Source: Prototheca cutis (lineage: Eukaryota > Chlorophyta > Trebouxiophyceae > Chlorellales > Chlorellaceae). From it: a stretch of DNA of 45,904 nucleotides. The stretch spans positions 195,637-241,540 of the forward strand of contig BCIH01000003.1 of the NCBI GenBank assembly GCA_002897115.2. Direction: 5' to 3'. The position numbers were made by a program, and so were the translations under genes. Within the stretch, counting starts at the first letter, position 1; each line of letters begins with the position of its first letter. Shown here piece by piece: positions 9,995-21,300 of this stretch. Below the pieces are notes generated by a model. It worked only from the letters and a program-made list of their open reading frames with translations. It was not told the origin of the DNA and ran no database searches.

Positions 9995-11537
9995 TCATTG
10001 CGCTGCGAGTTGTCGAGCCAGGAGGGCGGTCTGGAGGCCATGAAGGGCGGTGCCGGACCAGCCCTTCCTGGCGTCAGCTTGATCTTTGTTGGCGGCGCCC
10101 GCATCCTTGCGCTGGGCTTGGTCCATATCCACCTGCTGCAGGACACCACCCATTGCGTCTACCGCTTCTTGAAGCATCTCTCCAAATGCCTGGAAGCAGA
10201 TGGAGTGTGGGTGTTGGTGATAGGCGAGCGTGTTTCGGATGGGTTTTCTGGTCCGGCGTAGCCGAATAGACCTGTGTGCACGACTTCAGGCTGACACCCT
10301 CGGACACACTCCATGGACACCGTTTCTCCTGCAGCATGCGGCTGCATCACATCCACGACATGCCAGCCCATTACAGCCAGCCAGGACCACACCTGCAACG
10401 GCAGGCATGGCTGTGACCAGTCGCAGACCGGCCGGTAAGCCACATCCAGCACGACACCCAGAAAGCTCTCCCCTGGCCGGACGGTCGCCCTTGACAGCCC
10501 AACCGTAAAGTCACCCAGCTCAATTTGAACGCCCTTCAGGCACGGTGGTGATGGAAACGTCTCATGAAAATGCTGGTTCGGTGGACTAGTGCAGGGCACA
10601 CGTTTCCTAGCCCTGGCGACAGCACCGCTGCTTGCGAAAAACATACACACGGGCCATCCCAATCCGACGAAATAACTTGCGTGCCCCCAGGACCCCTACC
10701 TCCATGTGGAGTCCGACATGCACTTTGTAGGAGGCGGCCTTGGTGAAAAGGCTCGTCAGCTGGTCGTCTCCCACCAGCGCCAGCCTGCCATCCCTGTTGT
10801 TGCCAGGGTGGGGAGGGTGGCAAAACTGCGAGGAATCCGAGGACCACTGCATGCACCAGCAACCACATTGCCTGCGGATACTGCATCCCAACACTGCGTG
10901 CCACTACCATGTATCATTAGAAGACAACCCACGGCGGCCTACCTCTGAACAAGGACCACATCGCTTCCAAAGGGCGTCCCGGACACGGCCTGCACCTCCT
11001 TACCTTTGGACCTTCCCTGCATAGATGGATGTGTGATGGCTCATCAACATGCAGTGGACAGCTGGCACGCCCTGTGATTGATCACACACGTGGTGGCAGC
11101 AAGTGCCATTGGACAAGCCTCTACCACACACGATGCCGCCTGGCGCTTTCAACATCTCCGCTTGCCATCGATAAGTCTGCTAGTCCATGCAGGACGCACC
11201 CTTGCTGGGGCTGGCTGCTGTGCCTCTGGACTCAGGCCATGGGATGGCGGGGGAGCCGGGCGGTGCGAGACGCAACGGACCCTCCAGGACCCAGCGCTGG
11301 AACCGTCCATGCCCAGCAGTGCGAGGTGCAGTCTGTCGTAGCCGCGAAGTTCCGCCGCGCCATGCTTGGCAGACCAAAAGAATAGCCTGTAGACATGTTT
11401 TGAAGAGCTCAAACGCGAATTACAATCGCAATGCCATCATCACAACACAGGAAAGCCCTATGGACGCAGCAGACAGACCGCCATCACCTTTGCATAGGGA
11501 GTGCCCGGCAGGAATCTGTGGCCTGGTCGGACGGCAT
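9995..11537 (-). CDS. MED20: Mediator complex subunit 20
   Basis: Six exons (5' to 3'): 11537-11488, 11386-11200, 11016-10943, 10871-10700, 10533-10393, 10189-9995; phase-consistent; 272 residues. The central motif SYKVHVGLHMEGVQIELGDF, followed by a chain ending in LDVAYRPV, matches plant MED20 (family pattern SYK..V.LH.EGIQ..LGDF then EVEYLP). An earlier GSWRVR segment corresponds to the plant GRWKA region. MED20 pairs with MED18 in the head module of Mediator and contacts RNA polymerase II. The N-terminus is the least certain part: an in-frame ATG lies upstream, and exon 3 could begin 27 bases later. Divergent to VTI1. Confidence 0.8.
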
Positions 11538-11813
11538 CGCCCTAGCAGCGCCTGCTTCACCAATCCTTGCAGTGTATACATTCATTATCAACAATAGTTT
11601 CATCTGAATACCCTGCGACCGGAAGAACGGCTCGTTCTGTGGGCAGGCCGGGCAGCGTGATCTCGAGCCCGAGATCTCCAGCGCCGTGGATGCCCGCACA
11701 CTCCAGGTTGACCGTGGTTAAGTTCCGTGGCCGCGTGGGGCTCGTCGCAGGCCAAGCGGGCCGAGTTGGCATCAAAGCTCAGCATTTCGTTGGCTTTATG
11801 AACCAGAAACACC
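11538..11813. other. Divergent promoter region, MED20 / VTI1
   Basis: 276 bp between the two start codons. A 71-codon minus-strand open frame (11772-11557) fills most of it but has no recognisable domain. Only shared 5' sequence can be supported. Confidence 0.5.
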
Positions 11814-13827
11814 ATGGCTGAAACCTCCTCGCCCCTCTTTTCTCAGTATGAGCAAGAGTACGCCACGAAGAGCACGGAGGCCAGTCGGAAACTAGAGTCC
11901 CTGGGCCCGCTGCGTGGAGGTGAGCTTTGCACCGCGCTGCACCCGACATTATTCGGTCTGTGGTTCGCGGTGTGTGACGGCACATGATGTACAGGCTCGA
12001 TGCAGACGCTGTGCTTCGCCATGACGCCCCAACGCAGAGCAAAGACAACGGCGGATCAAGGAAGCGGAGGCGGACCTGCTCGAGGCCGAGCAGATTGTGG
12101 GTGGTTGTCGGATGTCCTGGAATGGGTGAACGGGCGTGGTGCCATTTATCATGGCCCGTGGCTGTTGGAGGGGCTGGGGGTTTGGTGCTGCTGGTGCCCT
12201 GGTGCTCGGCCTCCCTTCCCACGGCACCTCCATCCCTGTGCTGCCTGTTTCATGCCTGTACGTGCCCACCAGCCTTGTCACTTCTCCCAACCCGCAGCTG
12301 CAACGACTGGACATCGAGGCACGGTCGCTTCCGCCCGCGACGTCGCGGGCGCTGCTCCAGAAGCTGAAAGACTACAAGGCCGACATCTCCAAGTTGCGGA
12401 CGGATGCCAAGTCAGCGGCCAATGCCAGTGCGGAGAGCAGGTCTGCTGCTGGGATGGTTTGGCTTTTTTGTTTTGGGAGGAAGGGGAGAATTGATTGAGC
12501 ACAGGAAGCGGGTGCTGGGCCGGCAACCTGCGGCACGCCTTGGCCCCCGGCATGCAGATCGAAGGTCAAAGCGATTATGCGTATGGTAAACCTCCCTGCA
12601 GGGCTGAGCTGGGATTGGGCAACGAGTATTATCAGACATCGGCGGGACAGCGGGACCGTCTGCTCACCGCCACCGACCGTCTGAACAAGACCGGCGACCG
12701 GATCAAGGCAGGCCGGCAGCAGCTCCTTGAGACCGAGGTACATGTGATTCACGGTCGGGTCAAAAGGGGGGGGGGGTCAACGGGCGCAGCGGCAATACCA
12801 CAAGAGGGAGGACACTCAAGCACGTGGTATACTGGTGCATGGTTGCTCCCAGCCATGCAAGACAGCAAGGAGGCGGCGACAGCCGGAGGTCAGGTTTCAT
12901 GAACCCGACAAGGCTGCAGCAGCAGTGAGCTTCGAAGCTGGGAAAAGGCCGGGAAGGCCGTGGTCCAGCCGTGGTATGGGGGCCTCACTCCTCTCTGGAC
13001 TTTGCAGCTGTGCCGGTGGGCCCACAGACTTCCTCCGTCCACACCTGACACGCCTGGCACCTTGTCCCCGAGTCTCACTTGCTCGTGCCCGGCGCCCCCA
13101 GGCCCTGGGAACCTCTGTGCTGCGGGACTTGGCGGTGCAGCGGGCGAGGATTGAGGGGAGCCTGGCCGCAACGGGGGAGGTTGATCACCAAACGCGCCAT
13201 GCGCTGGAAGCCACGGAACGAATGGGGCGGCCCTGGTGGCGCCGGCTGTGGGACTGACGATGCAGCGTTTCATTGCTGTTCCTTTTGCCCTTCGGTCGTC
13301 TGAGTTCGGGGGCGTGACTGGTACCATCGCCGTTGCCCAACAAGGCAAGCCACATCTCAGAGAAGGGCATGCACGGTGGCACCATGGCATGCAGCATTGT
13401 GGGCAGCCCATGCAGGATGGGTAGTAGGGGCCCGGCGGCCTCCGGCCCTCCCAGCCTCCAGCGGTCAGCCCGTCCACCAACTTCTCAGCGGCAGCCCCCC
13501 CGTGACAGCAACCACATCCAGATACCCGGCCCCAGATCACACTTCTCATATTATTGGCACCAACTGCAACCTGCTTCACCTCCCCTGCCTGCCTGACGCC
13601 ACACGCAGGAGCTGGGGATCTCGGTCCTGGGTGACCTGCAGCGCCAGCGGGAGACCATCCTGCACTCGCGTGATGCCCTGACAGGTGTGGACGACGGGAT
13701 CAGCCGGTCCCGGGCCATCCTTTCCACCATGTCGCGACGCATCACGCAGAACAAGCTGATCATGTGGGGCATCGTGGCCCTTCTCCTCGGCGCCATCGGC
13801 ATGGTCATCTGGGCAAAGCTCTCCTGA
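11814..13827 (+). CDS. VTI1: VTI1-type Qb-SNARE
   Basis: Five exons: 11814-11919, 12038-12096, 12298-12440, 12602-12737, 13609-13827; 220 residues, the usual VTI1 length. The N-terminal helical bundle carries the family signature LQRLDIEARSLPP, followed by LLQKLKDYKADISKL. The SNARE motif follows in the last exon, with the zero-layer glutamine in DLQRQRETIL, then MSRRITQNK and a C-terminal TM anchor (IMWGIVALLLGAIGMVIW). VTI1 forms Qb of SNARE complexes at trans-Golgi, endosome and vacuole. The 871-bp last intron contains a second SNARE-like exon (13102-13257, listed separately) that could replace the last exon. Exon 3 uses a weak donor (GTCTGC). Confidence 0.92.
12766..12776 (+). repeat. Poly-G run of 11 in VTI1 intron 4
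   Basis: Sense-strand G run 29 bases after the 5' splice site at 12738, the same arrangement as in other introns here. Confidence 0.9.
13102..13257 (+). CDS. Alternative terminal SNARE exon inside VTI1 intron 4 (no TM anchor)
   Basis: Preceded by the acceptor CGCCCCCAG, phase 0 like the canonical last exon, and ending in its own TGA at 13255-13257. Its 51 codons begin LGTSVLRDLAVQRARIEGS and align without gaps to the canonical exon, which begins LGISVLGDLQRQRETILHS: 16 of 44 positions are identical, including the zero-layer glutamine. Instead of a TM helix it ends in GRPWWRRLWD. If spliced to exon 4 it gives a soluble Qb-SNARE of about 198 residues. A separate small gene fragment is possible but less likely, as no other start or 5' exon is seen. 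Confidence 0.6.
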   Translation, partial: ALGTSVLRDLAVQRARIEGSLAATGEVDHQTRHALEATERMGRPWWRRLWD

Positions 13828-14278
13828 AGGAAGCAGACAAGAGGGAATATTCCTCTGTTTTTGCGTTGCAACTGAACTTGCTAAAACGCCATGCCTCGTG
13901 CTGTCCCTGGGTGTGCGTTGCTCCTTGCCCCGTGTGCCCAATATTGCCCCAGCAGCCCGAGATCTCCGAAGTGGAAACTGCCGGGAAGCTTGGCGGTGCC
14001 GTAGCTTCCCCCGAGTTAATTGGCTTGGACACGACAACATGGGGTGTAAAAATCGGCACGCGGGCATGTCCACGTGCTATCTTCCAAGTGTTCAAAGCAG
14101 CAGAGGGAGATGTCGTGCTGGGGAGTTCCAGCCGAGATTGGTACGGGACGGGGGTTGCGACCAGGCGTGGCCGGGTTCCGAGACCTACAGGGGTCTGTGG
14201 ACTCGACCAATATTGCAATCACCTCCATGCAGCGCCCATGCCGATGTCCGTTCATTACAATCCATTGATGACGATCAG
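13828..14278. other. VTI1 3' region and unresolved 5' exon of the phosphatase gene
   Basis: 450 bp. An ATG at 13891 opens a short frame beginning MPRAVPGCALLLAPC that resembles a signal peptide, but no donor in the required phase was found. A longer plus-strand frame through 14330 is out of frame with the phosphatase exon and lacks a known domain. Confidence 0.4.
14045..14049 (+). terminator. TGTAA, candidate algal poly(A) signal
   Basis: TGTAA lies 218 bases after the VTI1 stop. Chlorophyte mRNAs commonly use UGUAA as polyadenylation signal. A single pentamer is weak evidence. Confidence 0.3.
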
Positions 14279-17200
14279 GTCCGAAATCGGGATTCATTCA
14301 CGGCGTGGCCAGCTTCGATCCAATCCATGACGCCGTCATCATCTGGACACGGATTACCCTTCCCAGCGCGAGCAAGGAGGCCGTGCAAGTGCAATGGAGC
14401 ACGAGCAAATCCGACGACTTCAAGTCTATCGTCGCCAGGTGAGTCTTAGGGTGTGTTTTTTGTTCCTGCGGCGTGGATTATGGTGCCCTGGTGTGTGCGC
14501 GCTGCATTCAGAGGACTTTGCCGGCAGATGCGGTGAAGCCCGGCCCACTGCACTTGGAGATGCTGCTCCTCGGCAGCTGGGGAACGGGTATTACTCCGAG
14601 TGAATGGCACATGTGATGGGCCACATGCTATCCTGGCCACGGCCAGTGCATGCAGGGTTCATGATGGTGAAGGCATTCAGTTTTCAACCACGTGCATGGA
14701 TACGTAGAGCTACAGCTCGACAGGGTTGCCCACCAACCCTCATTTCTTCATCCCNTCATTCATTGCAGTGGCACGGTAGAGACATCTCAAGATCGGGATT
14801 TCACGGTGGCTGTGGATGTGAAGGGCCTGGAGCCACTGACTCGGTAAGGAGCAGTGGAATTTGGGTGGATGGATGGCCCAACAGACGAGACATCGAATCA
14901 GCCGGGGAGACTCATCCGGTCCCAGCCAGGGCATCCCTGTCGCTCGATCCCCTTTTATTTGTCAACAGGTACTACTATCAGTTCACCTGCGGCCAGTACA
15001 CCAGTCCCATTGGACGGACAAAGACGTTTACACGGGGCGAGCTGGATGACCTCATCTTCGCCACCGTCTCCTGCGCCAACTGGGGCGAGTGCCCGAGTGG
15101 GTGTTGATGGTGAATGGGAAGAGTTGCTCTGAGCACAGCGGGCGGGCAGTCTCCCTGCATGCCTCTTTGCTTTGCAGTCGTCCCCCTGGATGGATTGATC
15201 GCTGCCCCNCCGACCCACCCAGCTCATTCATGCCTTCTTCCCAAGCAAACCCATGCAGGGTTTGGCTATTTTCACGTGTACAAACAAATCGCAAAAGTCG
15301 ACCATCTGGACTTTGTCATCCAAGGAGGTGGGGTGTTTAGGTTTTCTTCCTTTCTTTGGTGGGGGTGGAGACTGGATTGCATGTGCATGGGAAGGGGTCT
15401 GGCCATTCATCAGAGTCGGTCTTCTGGGCAGTTTGCTGCCGATTTACAGTNATATCTGTCCAAAATCGGTAACGAATCCTTTCACACCAACTGCACACCC
15501 TCCAACCAGGGGACTACATTTACGAGTATGGCAAAGGGTACTACCCGGACCCACCATTCATCGCACGCAAGGGTCTGCAGCCCGAGAACACGCTGCGAGT
15601 GCTCGCAGATTATCGCACGCGCTACGCCTGCTATCGCACAGACCCGGACCTGCAAGAGCTCCACCGCATTGTACCGTGGATCACCGCATGGTGGGTGTCT
15701 GTGGGGGGGTTGAGTCCACACTTGGCCAGTAGCGCGGTTGCATGTTCAGCTCCCCCTGCCAGTCTACGCTTGCAGGGACGACCATGAGATTGCCGACTCC
15801 GCATGGACTGGCGGTTCGGAGGGATTCAAAGGCTCTGCAGAGGAGTGGGAGCAATGCAAGCACGACGCACTCAAGGTGCTAGACTGGATGTTGATGCATG
15901 AGTTTTGATGGGACTGGTAAGTTTTGATGGTGTTGAGAAGGATCTAACCAGCAGCACGTGGAGGTTCGATGCACAAGTCCAGTGCACATGCTTCATCATG
16001 CACGACGGTCGCAGGCATACGGCGAGTGGCTGCCCATTCGTGGCTTTGATCATGACAATGTCACCATGGACTATTCGGCCCGCACCTTTCAGTTTGGCAA
16101 CCTCATGACACTTGTACGATCTGTTGATGGCTGGGGCTGGTGCATAGCATTGCGGGTGCATTTGTGAGAAAAGCCTGCATGAATGAGTGATGCTTGAGGG
16201 CCCGCTCCGATCCCCGCATTCACTTCTCTTCAAACACAGATAACGATGGAGAACCGCGTAAGCAACCGGTCAGACCCCGTGGATATCACTGAGACGGCAT
16301 TCTACAGGGAGACTGCCAAGAAGGATCCCAAGGACTGGGATGAGGACCGCATTCTGGAAGCCAAAAAGGACTTGGTTAAACAACTCCGCGACCCCAATGC
16401 CACCCTCATCGGTACGTAATTTTTGGGGGGATGTCAAGCAATGCAGGCAGATAGAAACCCCGGACATTGAGACAAGCCCTGGAACCATTGCCGTATCACG
16501 CAGGCGCCAAACAGGTGGAGCACGTGCAGCAGTCTGTGACGGATTCTGTGGCTGCGGGCGTCCCCTGGCAGGTGCTGCTGAGTCAGACGATCATGAGCCA
16601 GATCAAGGCCCCCCTTTTGCGCGAAGCGTTGCCACTGCAGCCAAAACTGCTGCGCAAGCTCTCTGGCGGCGCGCTGAACCTGGCCATGAACGAAGCCAAA
16701 GCTGGAAAGGAAGGCGCTGAGCTGGCACGGATGTACGTGGGCATGGGCCGATANGGCGTGCCCATGAACCCCGACGCCTGGGACGGCTTCCAGGCCGAGC
16801 GGGAACGGGTGCTGAAAGCCATGAACCAGCCGGGGGCAAACCCCATTGTCCTGGCAGGGGACTCGCACAATGCCTGGGCCCACCGCCTCCTGGATGCCGA
16901 GGGCCGCCGCCTGGGTGTCGAATTCGATGGCCCGGCCGTAACCTGCATCGGTGCATTCGAAGACATCTATTCCCGCTTCTACGCCAAGGTGGATTTCCGT
17001 GGGAGGGAAGGGGGGGGGNCCGCTCAAATTGTGGGCCTCCAGTCTCTGGATGAGCGACTTGCTTCTGTATTTAACCAGAAGATGCAGCATTTTTCCGGCG
17101 TAACAAAGCATTTTTTAGAATAAGGAAAAGATGATGCAGCGCAATGTGAAAACGCAGGACCCCACGAACAACAATCACCTGACAGGCTGGCAGGATCGCC

Positions 17201-17917
17201 AAGTTGTTCCCACTCTACCTGTTCACGCCATGGATCGAGGACTCGCTCAAGGCAGCCAACCCAGACACCCTCTCATACTGCAACCTCTGGGTGAGCAGTA
17301 GGGTGGGGAGACGGAGTCCAGCGTGCNTTCTTTTATCATGATTTTGTCAGCCACGCGATCCTNCACTACCCAACATCCCTCGTGAAGCCCCCCCTTTAAA
17401 ACCCCCATGATCACAAACATGCAGCAACGGGGCTTTATGCTGCTTCATGTCACGCNCCGCAAGTTCCACTGCGAGTACCACTATGTGAGCAACGTGACGA
17501 AGAAGAAGTACCGTTACTACTGCGAAGCCACATTCGAAGTGTTCCGGAATGAGAAGGGCCACATGCGCCCGGGAGTCAGGTGTGTGCTTGTCCATTTNTT
17601 CGTTCTTTTGTGGCGCGGTGGTGGTGATGATNAGGGGGNCTTTGCTGCAGAGTGAAGAAGAGGGTGCTGCAGGGCCTACACACATGCATGCATGCATCGC
17701 GGGNNTCATGTAGAAACCNAGCTCTCGGAACCCTCGTTGGAGTACNACATAGCCCCGGCCCTCAGCGCTGGCCCCACCAATTCATTCCTACNCGCACAGG
17801 TATTTGACTGTGGATGGCCGGATCCCCAAGCCCGGCCGGCTGCACACGAGCGCCCTCATCCAGTACACACACGACATCAGTCTGGCCATGCACAAGGGCA
17901 TGAGTGTGAGGCGTTGA
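14279..17917 (+). CDS. PHOD: PhoD-type alkaline phosphatase / phosphodiesterase (first exon missing)
   Basis: Twelve exons: 14279-14438, 14769-14843, 14969-15096, 15259-15327, 15510-15690, 15776-15875, 16015-16113, 16240-16411, 16504-16988, 17204-17290, 17425-17579, 17800-17917; 608 residues. Family motifs in order: FIHGVASFDP, the metal-ligand Cys in FATVSCANW, GGDYIYEYG, ITAWDDHEIADSAW, NPDAWDGF and GDSHNAWAHRL. These mark a calcium/iron-dependent PhoD phosphatase acting on phosphate mono- or diesters, usually secreted. The first recognised exon begins in phase 1 without an ATG, so at least one 5' exon, probably with the signal peptide, lies in 13828-14278 and was not identified. The acceptor of the LFPLYLFTPW exon (CGCCAAG) is poor. 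Ambiguous bases occur at 16754 and 17456. Confidence 0.85.
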
Positions 17918-18388
17918 TGGTGGGGGGCGCAGGTGTCGCTGAGTATAATGTGGCAACCCAATACTGTCGGTTNGAGCCTTTGCTNTTGAATTTTTCTTTG
18001 GTCCGATGACATTTCCCAACCCATCCTGAGCAGCAGTGGCGGGGGTTTCCTAAGAGTGGAATCTTTGTCTTTCGGGCAGCTGGTTTTACNGGCTGCGGTG
18101 TTGCCGGCTCACCCGCCCCCAGCGGTAATTTTGTCTGTTCAAGTCCACGTCGCACAGTGGAGTGATCATAATCATGCCAGCATCCTATCGCATTGCCAAA
18201 TGGTGGTGAGATGGGGGGATATTTCGGCTGTTGCAAGGGTACCATCTATTCCATTGCTGCCAATGAGAGCAGAGCTTGGGGAGAGCTGGGTTGGGGTAGA
18301 ATTTCCGGTCAGCAACAGCAGCAGGCAACATACAGCGCCTGCCCACTGCGACCATTAGTTGTCATCGTGCAGAATTGAACACCACCAA
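17918..18388. other. Convergent intergenic region, no gene seen
   Basis: 470 bp between the phosphatase stop (+) and the KNL1 stop (-), with ambiguous bases at 17973, 17985 and 18090. Presumably 3' UTRs. Confidence 0.6.
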
Positions 18389-21300
18389 TCAGCAGGCGGC
18401 GGCAGGTGTCTTGGGGTTGTACAGCGGGTTGGGCCGAAGGCTTGGCCGATCCCGTGGGGCNTCAAGCCCCGCGAGCAATGTGCCCATTGCCTGCACCACG
18501 TTCCGGACACGATCGCCATCAGAATGAGNCTCGGCAGCCGCTGCCCGGGCCACGTCCTGGACGTGCACTGTGAAGTCGGTCGTCGAGATTGCGCTGCTGC
18601 TCAGTGAGATGACATCCNCACAGACAGGGTTACTTTTTTCGTTGCTCTTGACGGAAGCCGCTGCTCCACCGCCGCCGCCCAAGGTCAGCAACAGCTCGAG
18701 ACGAGCCCCGGCTGCCAGGCGCACAAAGCGCAGCCTCAGTGCGCCAACGATAGATGGTCCGGTTGTTGGGCATTCTTCCTTACCATCTTGGAGCCCGCCC
18801 TCCAGGCGAGCATCCACAAGGAATGGGCAACCGGCTGAGACGGTGGCTTCCACAGCCCCCGCCAGCTGTCCCAGCAGGCTCAGCCGCCGCCACAGGGCCT
18901 GGAGCGCCGTCAGCCGTCCTGCGCCTTGCGCGAGGGCAATCTCCGCCAGCGGGGTCGAAGTGGTGGTGGGAGAGGCTGCCAAAGGGAGACACGATTCTGC
19001 TGCTGCCACGGTGGCAGCAGTGTTCCTCCCAAGGGCTGCGACGCCGCAACACAGNAGGCTCCGTGCCGCGGCGCTGCACGGTGCACGCAGGAGCGACATC
19101 GACACGCNTAGCGCTCCTCGTGCGTCCTTTCCAGTGCCTACGCCGACATCCAACCAGCCTCCCGCCACGGCAAACGTGACCGTAGAAGATCCTCCCAGCA
19201 GCCGCACGCCTGTCACGGCCTGATGCGCCAGGACAGTTTCCGCTGCCTGCCGAGCNTTGCATGACAGTGTTGAGGTAGAAGGAGCCACTGGTGGGGAGTC
19301 CGACGTCGGTGCCTGTCTCGCCGGCGTGTGGGAGGCATCGTTCGCCGACGGCGTCGCTGCTCCACTCACGGCCCCAAATCCTTCGCCCTCTCTCACAGAA
19401 CAGCACAAGTGCTTGAGCCGGTCACGCTGAGCTGCCAATTCAGCCGCACGATCCGCACGTGATTGCGCGGNGATCTTGGCTGCTTCCACCGCGCCCCGGC
19501 GCTCGGCGTTCGCCGTGGCGGCAGACTCCACACGACAGCGCAGCGCCGCGCATGTNTCTCGCGCGGCCTGCACCCTTTGTGTCNCNGCAGCACGCTCCGC
19601 CTTCCTCCGCGCCCTTTCTCCCTCCGCGCCATGCACAGCCCGCTCCAGCGCAGCCAAGCCTCGCAGCGTCGCTTGCATGTATTCGCCGTCGGCACGCAGC
19701 GCCGCAGCAGCTCGGCCAAGGCGTGCGCTCTGACTTTCTTCCATCTGCACGCGCACGTCCTTGAGCACCGCCAGCGCCTTGGCCCGGCACACCCGCCGCA
19801 GCAGGTCCGCATGGCGTTTCAGCGAACGCAGCGAGCCCTGTTGTGNGGTTGCCATCGCGTCATCTGCGCAGTCATCCCCACGACCACCGTCCTCGTCAGA
19901 AAGCGCCTCGCCGCGAGNGAGCGCCGCCGCAACGGCCAAAAANGCGGGGGGGTTGGCACGGCCCGCAAGGACTTCGGCCTCGGCAGCCGCCGCCCGGCGC
20001 TCNGCNACTTCGCGNGTCAGCGTCGCCACGCCCTGGCTCAGTTCCTCGGCTGCGGGGGCTTGCAGCGCCAGCAGCCGGTAAGCGGCCCTGAGGTCCGCAG
20101 GCAAGGCATTGGGCGCCAGGTCAGCGTACGCGATGCTCGTGCCCCGCCGAAGCCCGTCCAGGAACCGCAGGTCCAACGCATGACTAAAGTCCTGGAACGT
20201 CAGCGTTGCCAAGGGTGGTGGCTGGGATGCCTGCGGCGCGAGCGGCACCACGCCACTAACAATAGGAGAGGCACGATCACCGCCAATTCGAACGCCGCTT
20301 CGGGCGACACTGCCCAAATGGGCGCTGTTGGTGGGGTCCAAGGTGCTGCCGCTGCGCCTCGAAAGCTGCTGCTGCTGCGGCACCGACGCCAAAGACATGG
20401 ACGGCGATGCGGCTGCAGAGACGGCTCGACCGTTGCTGAACCCAGGGGAGGAGAACGTGGGGCCAGGATGTTGCTGCTGCTGAGTGCTCAAATGCAGAGC
20501 AGCTTCCGCCCCCAGCCCTAGGGACTGCTTGACGACGCTGCTGCGGGAGGCCGAAGGCGGCGGTGGCCGGCCCGACGCATGTCCGGGCACTGCGCTGCCC
20601 GGCGTTGCTGCAGCCACGATTTTTCTGCCGAGGGGCGTGCGGGGCAGGAGCGGGCCTCCGGGGAACGCCCCCCCCGCTGGCTGCTGCGGCGGCCGACGGG
20701 TGGCCGAGACGGGCTCCAGGACCGGGTCGTCATCTTCTGCCAGACCAACCCCACCTGCCAGCAGCATGCCTCCCGTGAGCGTGCCATCCAGCAGCAATCG
20801 CCCCGTGGCGCCCATCGTCCTCGTGACATGGCGCACGCCCGTGCCAGTGCCGTCGACGACAAAGGGACTACTCGTCGTGACAGCTCGTGTGGCAGATCCC
20901 ACGCGGACAAGTGGGCTCGCGGCCAGCAGACGAGTCGTACCCCCGCTCCGCAGCAGCGCAACGGTCGCAGTAGGTGCCCTGCCGCCGACCGTCATCGACG
21001 CCGTGGTATACGGCGCATCGCCGAGGGTGTCCTCAAAGGCTGGAACATCGCCATCGGCGCCAGCATAACGGCGGCCGGTGGTGAGTGGGCTGTTGACTCG
21101 CGGTGTGCCCGTGACTGCAGCGGCCGCCGGGCTCCGGCCTCCCGCACCCAGGCCACTACTCGCGGGCGAGAAGCGTGCGGAACCCTCCTCCTGGCACGCC
21201 TCCGCGACCTCAGGAGCGCCATCGCCAACGCTGGGGTCCATTCCAGTCTGCTCAACGCCGTCATCCACGGGGGCATTGGCATCGTCGGCCAACAGGCCAA

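Noticed and set aside
11557..11772. Minus-strand 71-codon open frame with good GC3 between MED20 and VTI1
   Set aside because: No known domain, sits in a divergent promoter, and ends just before the MED20 start; it could be an upstream ORF but nothing supports a gene.
12890..13579. 229-codon minus-strand frame across the VTI1 last intron
   Set aside because: No domain, overlaps the phase-compatible SNARE exon on the other strand, and its composition reflects GC-rich antisense.
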